A stretch of DNA of 48,348 nucleotides from Gemmatimonadota bacterium (lineage in GTDB: Bacteria > Gemmatimonadota > Gemmatimonadetes > Gemmatimonadales > Gemmatimonadaceae): the NCBI GenBank assembly GCA_003221805.1, contig QHUA01000135.1, positions 1 through 48,348 of the forward strand, in the 5' to 3' direction. How positions within the stretch are numbered: position 1 is the first letter of the stretch; each line of letters opens with the position of its first letter. The position numbers and the translations under genes were made by a program. The notes under the pieces are model-generated. The model did no database searches. It saw nothing but the letters and a program-made list of their open reading frames with translations, and was not told where the DNA came from. Below are positions 25,179 to 32,268 of this stretch, one piece after another.

Positions 25179-26792
25179 TCATGTACCGGGCGGCCGTCCG
25201 CCGCCGCCACCTCGAGCGCCGCCCGCAGCACCGCCGGCCGCCCCGCCAGCCGCGGGAGTGGTGGTTTGGAGTCCACCACCCGTCCCGGCTCTCACGCGAG
25301 CCTGAAGCTGTTCTCGTTGGGCCTCCAATACTGCGGGTCCAAGGAGTGCCACCTGCTCGCCTTGCTGTACACCGCCTAGAATCTCGGTGTAGTCGAAATC
25401 GCTTACTCCGACGCGGACCACTCGTGGCGAGTAGGTGTCGCCCTTCTTGACGAACACGAACAGCGCGCCGCCGGTTCGACCGCCTCCCCCTCCCCCTGCA
25501 CCGCCACCTGCCGCACCACCACCACCGCCGCCACCTGCCGCACCGCCACCACCGCCACCACCGAAGCGCCGGCCGGTCGAGGACGCCGTACCCGGCGCAC
25601 CGCCTTGTCCACCGAACGCGCTTTGCGTCGAGCTCGCCGCACCGAACCTGCGACGTCTTGTAGTGTCGCCCGAAGACGCCGTCGACGACGCTGTCCCGCC
25701 CCCGCTCCCGCCCCCGCCCCCGCCCGGTCCAAACCCGCGCGCCGCCCGCGCCGCTGCTTGCGCCGTCTTCAACGAGTCGGGAGTAACTCCGAGAACCGGA
25801 GCGACCGTAGCCGCGTCTCGCGCATTTCGTATCGCATCACTAGGCACCGCCAGGACGTTGTCGCGCCGCAGGATGTCCATCACCACCTGCCCGTTCATGC
25901 CGGGCATGAGTGCGCCGTCAGAGTTGTCGAGGCTAACGAGGACCGGGAACATGGTGACGCTCGATTGCACGACCGCCTCCGGCTGGACTTGTTCCACTAT
26001 GCCTACGAATCTTCGATTAGGGAACGCGTCGACGGTGACAGTGGCCGTCTGGCCCGCCTTGACGTTGCCGATGTCCGTTTCGTTCACGAACGCGCGCATT
26101 CGGACTTTGCTGAGGTCGGCCATGTCGAGAATCGTCGTACCGCCGCTCGCCGCGGTCGAGGCTGACGTGATTACCGTCCCAACCGACACCGGCCGTAGGA
26201 TGACGGTACCGTTCGTCGGCGCGGTAATGGTAGCATCCTCCAATTGGAGTCTCGCAGTCGAGAGATTCGTCCGCGCTTTGATGACGGCTGCATCCGCGTT
26301 CGCATAAGCGAGCGTCGCCGCTTCCATCTCCGTCGCCGTAATGATGTTTTGCTTGTACAGCTCCGCGGACCGGTTGCGCTGCGCCAGAGCGACCGCCCTC
26401 GCTACGGTCGACGACGACAGATCAGCAGCCGCCTGGTCGTATGCATTCTGCACGGTGCGCGGATCGATCTGAACCAGCAGATCGCCGGTTCTTACTTTCG
26501 ATCCGACGTCGACGGGCATCTTGATGATAGTGCCCGAGGCTTTCGACTTGACTTCGACGACATCGATGGGTTCCACGGTACCGTTCGCCTGGGCGCTCAA
26601 CACGATACTGCGCCGCTCCGCCGACGCGGTCTCGATCACGACCGCCGGATCCGTGCTCTTCTTGCACGCACCGAGCGCCATGACCAACGCAACTGCGACG
26701 CTGCTCGACCGGCGAACACCAGACGCGCGCCGACGCACGGCCAACTTCTGTCTTTCTTTCATCTGATTGCGTGAGGTCTCACGAATGGGCAT
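25179..26792 (-). CDS. MacA/HlyD-type periplasmic adaptor lipoprotein
   Basis: After an Arg-rich N-terminus a hydrophobic stretch ends in the lipobox VMALGAC. A lipoyl-like and helical hairpin region follows (GTVEPIDVVEVKSKASGTII at about 70-90, and DATITAPTNGTV), then beta-barrel and membrane-proximal domains (VNETDIGNVKAGQTATVTVD and ILGGVQQGEQVALLGP). Between about residues 345 and 450 there is a long Gly/Ser/Ala/Arg-rich insertion within the last domains, and the C-terminal 30 residues are again glycine-rich. The adaptor would bridge the inner-membrane permease and the TolC-like channel. Start and stop overlap with the TolC-like gene in TAATG. Confidence 0.87.
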   Translation of the reverse strand: MPIRETSRNQMKERQKLAVRRRASGVRRSSSVAVALVMALGACKKSTDPAVVIETASAERRSIVLSAQANGTVEPIDVVEVKSKASGTIIKMPVDVGSKVRTGDLLVQIDPRTVQNAYDQAAADLSSSTVARAVALAQRNRSAELYKQNIITATEMEAATLAYANADAAVIKARTNLSTARLQLEDATITAPTNGTVILRPVSVGTVITSASTAASGGTTILDMADLSKVRMRAFVNETDIGNVKAGQTATVTVDAFPNRRFVGIVEQVQPEAVVQSSVTMFPVLVSLDNSDGALMPGMNGQVVMDILRRDNVLAVPSDAIRNARDAATVAPVLGVTPDSLKTAQAAARAARGFGPGGGGGGSGGGTASSTASSGDTTRRRRFGAASSTQSAFGGQGGAPGTASSTGRRFGGGGGGGAAGGGGGGGAAGGGAGGGGGGRTGGALFVFVKKGDTYSPRVVRVGVSDFDYTEILGGVQQGEQVALLGPAVLEAQREQLQARVRAGTGGGLQTTTPAAGGAAGGAAGGARGGGGGRPPGT

Positions 26793-28171
26793 TACCGCAA
26801 ATCCTGTCCGATGAGCGCTTCCAGCTGCGCCCGCGCGATTCTATAGTCGTAACGTGCTTGAATGAGGGCTTGCTCCGCCGTCGCCAGCGCTGCCTGTGAC
26901 GTGATGAGATCGAGGAGCACCGAAGCGCCGATGTTGTAACGCTGCTGCTGGACACGCACGTCCTCCTGCGCCGCCGCGACCGAAGCCGCCTGCACCGCCA
27001 CCCTCTGCGACGCCCCGCGCAGCGCCCCGATGTACTGGGTCAGGGATTGCTGCGCCGCGAGCTGGGTGTCATGCAACGTGGCCTGTGCGTTGATATCGGC
27101 CACTTTCGCCTGCACCACCTGCTGTTCACGAAGGAAATTGTTGAACACCGGGTACGAAAGCGAGAAGGACAAGCGGCCGTTGTAGGAGAAAGGACCGTCG
27201 CCGAGCCCGAAGCGTGGATCGGTGCCGCTGCCCGTACGCGAATAACTCGCGCTCAGAGAGGGCAGGTACGTCGCCTTCGACGCTTTGACGGCCTCCCTGG
27301 CCGCGTCGACGTTTGACTGCGCCACTTCCACCGCCGGACCACGCTTGGCCAGCGCGGCAAGCTCCGCGCTGTCCGGAAGCGCCGCCATGTTCTCCTGCAC
27401 GCTGGCGGGGTCAGCTGTCACGGGCACCTCCGATCCAACGAGCCGCGTGAGCGCCGCATCGGCCGCTTCCTTGTTCGTCTGCGCGGTGATGAGCGCAAGC
27501 TGCGCGTTGCCAATCTGGACGACGCCGCGCAATGAATCCGAGCGCGTCGCCGCTCCGGCCCGGACCTTTGCCACCGAGCTCTTGAATTGCTCGGTCGCCT
27601 GGGCCATCTGCAGCTCCGCCGCGTCCCGACTCTCGATCGCGGCAAGCACCGCGTAGTATTGCTGCTTGACCTGTAGCGCGACGTTGTATTTGACGGCTAC
27701 ACGGTTCGCCTCGGCCTCCACGATGTTCGAGTTCGCGGTCCGAAGCGCATAGAGGCGCTGGCCACCATCGAAAAGGGTCATGTTGAGAGTAAGGCCGGTG
27801 CTGTTCGTCGGCGCCGCCGTGATGGCAACCGTCTCGCCATTCTGGTTGACGCGAGTCTGCCCGCCTCCGAACTGAATCACTCGACCCAGGTTGAGACTTG
27901 CGTTCGGAAGAATCGCCCCGATCGCTGCCACGCGCGCGGCTTTACTCGTTCTCTCGGTTCCCTCCGCCTGGATTGCCTCTGGCGAGTTCTGTTGTGCCAT
28001 GCGCACCGCTTCGTCCAGCGAAATCTTGCGGGCGCTGTCGGGGGCTCTGGTGAGGCCCGGTTGGAGCCCGGGCTTGAGGACTTGTGCCCCCAAATCTGGG
28101 GTCGCGACGACGAGAACGGCTAAAGCTGTTGCCGAGAGTAGTCTCATCGGCGACTTGATGTTCAACGACAT
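26792..28171 (-). CDS. TolC-family outer membrane efflux protein
   Basis: I chose ATG 28171, which gives a clean signal peptide (MRLLSATALAVLVVATPDLGAQ). A start at 28231 would place a terminator-like hairpin inside the gene. The 459-residue mature product is mostly helical with two OEP repeats (ISLDEAVRMAQQNSPEAIQA; VEVAQSNVDAAREAVKASKA) and ends YDYRIARAQLEALIGQDL. TolC-type proteins form trimeric outer-membrane channels. It is the first gene of the export operon with the MacA-like adaptor and MacB-like permease. Confidence 0.88.
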   Translation of the reverse strand: MSLNIKSPMRLLSATALAVLVVATPDLGAQVLKPGLQPGLTRAPDSARKISLDEAVRMAQQNSPEAIQAEGTERTSKAARVAAIGAILPNASLNLGRVIQFGGGQTRVNQNGETVAITAAPTNSTGLTLNMTLFDGGQRLYALRTANSNIVEAEANRVAVKYNVALQVKQQYYAVLAAIESRDAAELQMAQATEQFKSSVAKVRAGAATRSDSLRGVVQIGNAQLALITAQTNKEAADAALTRLVGSEVPVTADPASVQENMAALPDSAELAALAKRGPAVEVAQSNVDAAREAVKASKATYLPSLSASYSRTGSGTDPRFGLGDGPFSYNGRLSFSLSYPVFNNFLREQQVVQAKVADINAQATLHDTQLAAQQSLTQYIGALRGASQRVAVQAASVAAAQEDVRVQQQRYNIGASVLLDLITSQAALATAEQALIQARYDYRIARAQLEALIGQDLR

Positions 28172-28202
28172 ATGACCGAGTACGGGAATCGGTTGAAAAC
28201 GA

Positions 28203-28228
28203 AAGGGCCGCACCCAACCGCAGCCCTT
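28203..28228 (-). terminator. Possible terminator after the atp operon
   Basis: On the minus strand, AAGGGC (28228-28223) pairs with GCCCTT (28208-28203) around a 14-nt loop, followed by TTCGTTTTC. It lies 44 bp after the atpH stop and 32 bp before the TolC-like start. The stem is only 6 bp and the T tract is broken, so strength is doubtful. Confidence 0.45.
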
Positions 28229-28271
28229 CAATAACTACGCCCAACCTACCCCGTGTGCTGAGGCCGCAGCG

Positions 28272-28820
28272 CTAAGTTCGCTGGGACTGCAACATCCGCT
28301 GTTTTAACAAAGACAACCGCTTCCGCACCGACCCGTCCATCACCGTGTCGCCGACCCTGACGATCACTCCACCGAGGATGGCTGGGTTGTGCGAGATGTG
28401 CGGTATCACCCGTTTTCCGAACAGCCGCGTCAACTGGCGCGCCAGCGCGTCCTTCTCCGGCTCGGCCGGCTCGCGCGCCACGGTGACATTGGCGTGCAGC
28501 CGATTTTCGGATTCATCGATCAGCGCCTGGTACTCGGTAGCGATCACCGGAATCAGCATCTGCCGGCGCTTGTGGATCACCGTTTCGATGTAGCGCAGGA
28601 AAAGCTTGGGGACCCTTCGTCCGAAAGCTTTCTCAAGGATCTCGATCTTGTGGGAAGCCGCGAGTTTTGGCGACTCGAGAAACGTGCGCAGCGTCTGATC
28701 CTCGCGCATGGCGGCGGCGATGGCGTCGAGGAGCGCGCCCCATTGCTCGACGTCTCCGCTTTTCTGCGCCAGCGCCAGCAGCGCCTCGGCGTAGTTGCGG
28801 CCGATCGTCGACTCGTTCAT
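28272..28820 (-). CDS. atpH: ATP synthase F1 delta subunit
   Basis: The 182-residue protein matches OSCP/delta: IGRNYAEALLALAQKSGDVE at the N-terminus, the helical N-domain (to about 110) and a C-terminal VREPAEPEKDALARQLTRLF and PAILGGVIVRVGDTVMDGS block. It links the F1 head to the peripheral stalk. Its start overlaps the atpF stop (ATGA). In most genomes atpA, atpG, atpD and atpC follow, but here the next gene on the strand is a TolC-like protein. Confidence 0.92.
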   Translation of the reverse strand: MNESTIGRNYAEALLALAQKSGDVEQWGALLDAIAAAMREDQTLRTFLESPKLAASHKIEILEKAFGRRVPKLFLRYIETVIHKRRQMLIPVIATEYQALIDESENRLHANVTVAREPAEPEKDALARQLTRLFGKRVIPHISHNPAILGGVIVRVGDTVMDGSVRKRLSLLKQRMLQSQRT

Positions 28821-29389
28821 CCGCGGTTGGCTCCGCCCGCGGGAATCGAGGAGAGGAAGGTCTCCACGATCTTCCGGTTCGCCTGGTCATCGAGATTCTT
28901 CTCGATGACTTTGCTCGCCCCGGCGATTGCCAGCTCGACGGCCTCGCGGCGCATCTCGGCGATGGCGCGCACCTTCTCCTGCTCGATTTCACGACGCGCG
29001 CGCTCGAGCATCTGCTGCTGTTGCGAGTGGGTCTCGTCGATCATCTGCGCCCGAACTTTTTCGCCGACCTGACGCCCTTCGGCGATGATCTTCTGCGCTT
29101 CGTTGCGGGCGGCCTCGATCTGCCGCTGCTGCTCGGCCAGTGCCTGGGCGGCAGCTTCACGATCGCGCTTTGCTCCTTCGATCGCCTCCTCGAGCGCTTT
29201 CTCGCGCGCCTCGACGGCGGCGGTGATCTTCGGGAAGACGAGCTTGCCGAGGATGATCAGCAGGATGACGAAGGTGACGAGCGTCCAGAACATCAGCCCG
29301 CCATTGGGCGAAAGAAGATCGCCTGACTGCCCTGATTCTTCCGGTGCGACCTGCGCCGTCTGGAGAAGTGCGAAGATGAGATTCTGCAT
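28817..29389 (-). CDS. atpF: ATP synthase F0 b subunit
   Basis: A membrane helix (LMFWTLVTFVILLIILGKLV, about 32-52) is followed by a long charged, heptad-rich helix (about 60-175, AREKALEEAIEGAKRDREAA), the peripheral-stalk coiled coil. The 190-residue length is slightly above the usual 160-170 because of a 25-residue N-terminal extension facing the periplasm. It lies between atpE (110 bp upstream) and atpH (4-bp overlap). Confidence 0.92.
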   Translation of the reverse strand: MQNLIFALLQTAQVAPEESGQSGDLLSPNGGLMFWTLVTFVILLIILGKLVFPKITAAVEAREKALEEAIEGAKRDREAAAQALAEQQRQIEAARNEAQKIIAEGRQVGEKVRAQMIDETHSQQQQMLERARREIEQEKVRAIAEMRREAVELAIAGASKVIEKNLDDQANRKIVETFLSSIPAGGANRG

Positions 29390-29499
29390 TGATAGCTTTT
29401 CGGTTGGGCGGAGCTTCGCCGTTTACACTGCCGTTGCTTTGCTATCCGGATCGCTGACCCGCGGCGCACCAAACACCGCGAGCCGCGTCCGGTAATGCC

Positions 29500-29784
29500 T
29501 TAGAACTTGAACTTGCCCTGGATCAGGAACGAGATGACGACCGCGAACAGCGCGACGCCCTCGATGAGCGCCGCGAAGATGATCGCGCCCGTCTGAATGC
29601 GACCGGCCATCTCGGGCTGACGCGCCATGCCGTCCATAGCCTGTCCGGCGAGACGTCCGATACCGATGCCCGCGCCGATTACGGCGAGACCCGCGCCAAC
29701 GCCGGCGCCGAGCATGCCCCACGCACCCGTGTACTCCTTGGAGAACGTGGTTGCAGCCTGAAGCAGCGGAAAGATCGAGACCAT
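29500..29784 (-). CDS. atpE: ATP synthase F0 c subunit
   Basis: The 94-residue hairpin protein has two membrane helices: the first with the glycine pattern GAGVGAGLAVIGAGIGIG, a polar loop with the conserved RQPE, and the second with the ion-binding Glu75 in ALIEGVALF. The residue after Glu is Gly, and Na+-type ligands are not evident, so a proton-driven ring is more likely. An extension of about 18 residues precedes the first helix and may be a cleaved signal-like segment. AAAGGGG lies upstream of the start. Confidence 0.93.
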   Translation of the reverse strand: MVSIFPLLQAATTFSKEYTGAWGMLGAGVGAGLAVIGAGIGIGRLAGQAMDGMARQPEMAGRIQTGAIIFAALIEGVALFAVVISFLIQGKFKF

Positions 29785-29922
29785 TTTCGTACCCCTTTCA
29801 ACAATCGTGATATGTCATGCTCGCGATCTCTCGATCGCCATCCGTCAGCGAGACTCTCGTCCCAACGGAATTCTCCAGCCCGCTCGGCCGGATACTTACA
29901 CGGAGTTGAGCACTCTCCGCGT

Positions 29923-30771
29923 TCAGTGCGCACCCTCGCGAATCAGTCCGATGAAGACGCTGGACAGAAGCGTGAAGATGAACGCCTGCAAAAACGCGAC
30001 GAACAATTCGAGCAGCGAGATGCCGAGGGCCATGGCGATGGGCAGCGGCACCAGAATCCATGTTGCAAACGTGAAGATGAGGCTGATGAGCGCCAGCAGC
30101 ACCACGTGCCCCGAAACCATATTGGCGAAGAGTCGGATCGCCAGCGCGAACGGCTTGGTGAATTTCCCGATGATCTCGATCGGCGTCAGGATGAAGGTGA
30201 TCGGCAGCTTCAGGGCCAGCGACATGTCATGTGGCCAGAACACGATGGTGTTGATGTAGCCGAGTCCCAATGCTCTAATGCCCGCGATCTCGATGACGAA
30301 GAACGTGACGATGGCGAGGGTCGCGGTCACCGAGATGTTTCCGGTCGCCGTCGCGCCATACGGGACGAGGCCAAGCAGGTTGGCGAATAGAATGAAGAAG
30401 AAGAGAGTCAGCAGATACGGCACGTACGCATTGCCGTGCGGTCCAACATTCGGCAGGACGACTTCATTCCTCAGATACAGCACCAGCGCTTCCAAGCCAT
30501 TTCCGAATCCAGCGGGCGCCTTGCCTTCACGAGTTCTGCGATTGTGGGCGCGGAGCGCGAGGAGGGTCGTTACGATGCAAAGTACCGCCGCAATCCAGAG
30601 CATCACGACGTGACGAGTCGGCGAGATGTCGAGAGCAAAGCGGCCGATGTGAATCGGATTCCAACGGGGCAACTCGTATTCGCACACGAAGCCCGAGTGG
30701 AAGCACGGGTAGTCGAGCGTGTGCGAGTCAGTGATATGCGGGGTGATGAAGTCTTTTTGGTCAGCGATCAT
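29923..30771 (-). CDS. atpB: ATP synthase F0 a subunit
   Basis: The 282-residue membrane protein carries the a-subunit signatures: NLLGLVPYGATATGNISVT and the half-channel helix with the essential Arg in ALAIRLFANMVSGH. The N-terminus has a periplasmic segment with two Cys (DYPCFHSGFVCEYE) that could form a disulfide, not general for the family. The start overlaps the atpI-like gene by 11 bp. The 138 bp before atpE shows no clear structure. Confidence 0.93.
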   Translation of the reverse strand: MIADQKDFITPHITDSHTLDYPCFHSGFVCEYELPRWNPIHIGRFALDISPTRHVVMLWIAAVLCIVTTLLALRAHNRRTREGKAPAGFGNGLEALVLYLRNEVVLPNVGPHGNAYVPYLLTLFFFILFANLLGLVPYGATATGNISVTATLAIVTFFVIEIAGIRALGLGYINTIVFWPHDMSLALKLPITFILTPIEIIGKFTKPFALAIRLFANMVSGHVVLLALISLIFTFATWILVPLPIAMALGISLLELFVAFLQAFIFTLLSSVFIGLIREGAH

Positions 30772-31135
30772 ATTCGAGCAGCAGCGGTTCAGCCATCATC
30801 GTCAGAAAGAAAAACGTCACCAGACTCACCAGCGCCGCCTCGACCGAGAGGTTGATAATCCTCGCCAGTGGCGCGTACAGCACCAGCACGAACAGACGGA
30901 GCACGGCACCAAGTCCCCACCGCAGCAGCAGCTCGCCCGGAAAACCGTGCCCCGGCCGGGCCGGTCTGAGCAGCGCATAAGAGCCGAGCTGTACCGCGAA
31001 AGCCAGTCCAGCGGAAATCAGCATCGCATTGTGCTGATCGACCGTCCGGTAGTACGTCCTCAGAATGATTGTTCCGACGATTATCAGCGAGGCCGAGACT
31101 CCGGCAAAGAAGCTAATCGCACGCTTCTCCTTCAT
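30761..31135 (-). CDS. atpI: AtpI-like ATP synthase-associated membrane protein
   Basis: The 124-residue protein has about four hydrophobic helices (ISFFAGVSASLIIVGTIIL; AMLISAGLAFAVQLGSYALL; two more to residue 115). Sequence is poorly conserved in this family, so the call rests mainly on size, topology and position immediately before atpB. AtpI proteins assist c-ring assembly. It overlaps atpZ by 4 bp (ATGA) and atpB by 11 bp. Confidence 0.7.
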   Translation of the reverse strand: MKEKRAISFFAGVSASLIIVGTIILRTYYRTVDQHNAMLISAGLAFAVQLGSYALLRPARPGHGFPGELLLRWGLGAVLRLFVLVLYAPLARIINLSVEAALVSLVTFFFLTMMAEPLLLEYDR

Positions 31136-31425
31136 CGCCTCGCGTTCCAGCTCTCGTCGTTCCCCTGCCGCCGCGACTTCCTCTCCTCGTCGTCGCGCTT
31201 TTGGGCCGCGCTGATCTTGCGGTACATGTTGTAGAAAGCCGCAGCCGCACCGACAAAGACGCCGACAATGGTGAACAAGCCGTTGAAGCCCAGTCGGTTA
31301 TCGAGCCATTGTCCAGCGAATAGGAAGAGGATGATCGCCAAAGCGAACTGGAGTCCCAAGCCGGCGAAATCGGCGCCGGAGAGACCCTGCCTGGGGCTCG
31401 GTTGCGACCGCTTTTCGTCATCCAT
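31132..31425 (-). CDS. atpZ: AtpZ/AtpI-type F0F1-associated small membrane protein
   Basis: The 97-residue protein has the AtpZ pattern: FAGLGLQFALAIILFLFAGQ, WLDNRLG, then FTIVGVFVGAAAAFYNMYR and a charged tail. AtpZ proteins are linked to F0 assembly or ion transport (the family was annotated as a Ca2+/Mg2+ transporter). As the first gene it places the Rex-like dyad at 31446-31463 in the promoter of the whole atp cluster. Confidence 0.85.
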   Translation of the reverse strand: MDDEKRSQPSPRQGLSGADFAGLGLQFALAIILFLFAGQWLDNRLGFNGLFTIVGVFVGAAAAFYNMYRKISAAQKRDDEERKSRRQGNDESWNARR

Positions 31426-31445
31426 TCCGCGCTGAATTTAGCTGC

Positions 31446-31463
31446 TTGTGAAGATTTTCACAA
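31446..31463. promoter_or_regulatory. Rex-type operator upstream of the atp operon
   Basis: A perfect inverted repeat TTGTGAA-N4-TTCACAA lies 20 bp before the atpZ start codon, and one more base pair on each side (C/G) and the next (G/C) extend the dyad. This matches the published consensus of the redox repressor Rex (TTGTGAAnnnnTTCACAA), which leaves DNA when NADH is high. Rex control of atp operons is known in some actinobacteria. No rex gene is in this window. The rest of the 219-bp gap to the plus-strand gene holds only the 31589-31607 dyad. Confidence 0.72.
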
Positions 31464-31588
31464 GCGAAAGGATCTGCGGTTCCGAAGGCACCCCGAAGAT
31501 GCACGAAGCTCATGCAAGTCGAGCAGTCATGCGAAGTTAGTTCGTGACTTTGGTGTTGACCGCTCGTCTTAGTGTCGATAAGTTGGGC

Positions 31589-31607
31589 TTCTCACAATAT
31601 GTGAGAA
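31589..31607. promoter_or_regulatory. Perfect dyad, probable operator
   Basis: TTCTCACAATATGTGAGAA is a perfect 8-bp inverted repeat with a 3-bp spacer, 37 bp upstream of the BsuPI-domain gene start. It has the size of a TetR- or MarR-family operator. A similar half, TGTGAGAATGG, occurs upstream of the SusC-like gene near 39910. Confidence 0.45.
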
Positions 31608-31644
31608 TGGCCCGCCCGCCCATAAAAGATTCGCGCTCACTACC

Positions 31645-32118
31645 TTGGATAACCGCCTCATTCTCCCCCTGCTCTGCGCAGCATCGGTCGCGTTCGCCGC
31701 GGCTCCTTCCTTCTCCCACGCCGAAAAACCGATTGCCACTGTGAAGCACCGCGATTCGGAGATGAGCGCGCCGATCGTCACCACTTTCGACATCACCAGA
31801 CCGAAGGATGATGCGCAAAAACTCCGCTTCACTCTCAACGTTCGCAACAACACGACGAAGATGCTCGAGCTGCGCTTCCCCGACGGGCAGACGCACGACT
31901 TCGTGGTGAAGGATTTCACTGGCAAAGAGGTCTGGCGCTGGAGCAAGGGGCGCATGTTCACCTCGGCGATGCGCAGTGAGACGCTGAAGGGCAAGGAAGA
32001 CACGATCTACGAGGAGAGCTGGAGCTCGAAGGGCGAGCACGGATCGTTCACCGCCGTCGCGATCCTCAAGAGCAACAACTTCCCAGTCGAGAGCAGCGTT
32101 CAGTTCGTACTGCCGTAG
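31645..32118 (+). CDS. BsuPI-domain exported protein
   Basis: A signal peptide (about 1-26, ending FSHA) is followed by a single beta-sandwich with the BsuPI pattern: RFTLNVRNNTTKMLELRFPD, THDFVVKD, VWRWSKGRMF and a late YEESW. The domain is named for the intracellular proteinase inhibitor of Bacillus subtilis, but most members are uncharacterised. The start is a TTG. The gene is followed by a heptamer repeat touching the stop codon and by an intrinsic terminator, so it is probably monocistronic. Inhibitor activity is only a family-based guess. Confidence 0.78.
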   Translation: MDNRLILPLLCAASVAFAAAPSFSHAEKPIATVKHRDSEMSAPIVTTFDITRPKDDAQKLRFTLNVRNNTTKMLELRFPDGQTHDFVVKDFTGKEVWRWSKGRMFTSAMRSETLKGKEDTIYEESWSSKGEHGSFTAVAILKSNNFPVESSVQFVLP

Positions 32119-32121
32119 AGA

Positions 32122-32141
32122 GACGAGGGACGAGGGACGAG
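32122..32141. repeat. GACGAGG heptamer repeat after the BsuPI gene
   Basis: Units GACGAGG (32122), GACGAGG (32129) and GACGAGA (32136) begin 3 bp after the stop codon. A T-rich strand counterpart (CTCGTCCCCCATCCCTCT, about 32193-32210) lies on the other side of the terminator hairpin, so the repeat is also one arm of a loose inverted repeat. Confidence 0.75.
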
Positions 32142-32168
32142 ACGCGCTCAACAGGGCGCGTTTTTTTT
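32142..32168 (+). terminator. Intrinsic terminator after the BsuPI gene
   Basis: ACGCGC (32142-32147) pairs with GCGCGT (32156-32161) around an 8-nt loop, and eight T residues run from 32161 to 32168. Confidence 0.82.
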
Positions 32169-32214
32169 GTGTCCGCCGCTCGCCCCTCTTCTCTCGTCCC
32201 CCATCCCTCTTTAC

Positions 32215-32227
32215 TTGACAAAGTCAA
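32215..32227. promoter_or_regulatory. Probable MarR operator/promoter of the MarR-GNAT gene
   Basis: TTGAC-AAA-GTCAA is a perfect dyad 42 bp before the start codon, and another TTGAC half follows at 32232. The first half also reads as a -35 box (TTGACA). MarR-family regulators commonly bind such TTGAC/GTCAA dyads and repress their own promoter. Confidence 0.6.
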
Positions 32228-32268
32228 CTATTTGACCGAAACTGGAGACTAGTCGGATCGGAGCTCCA

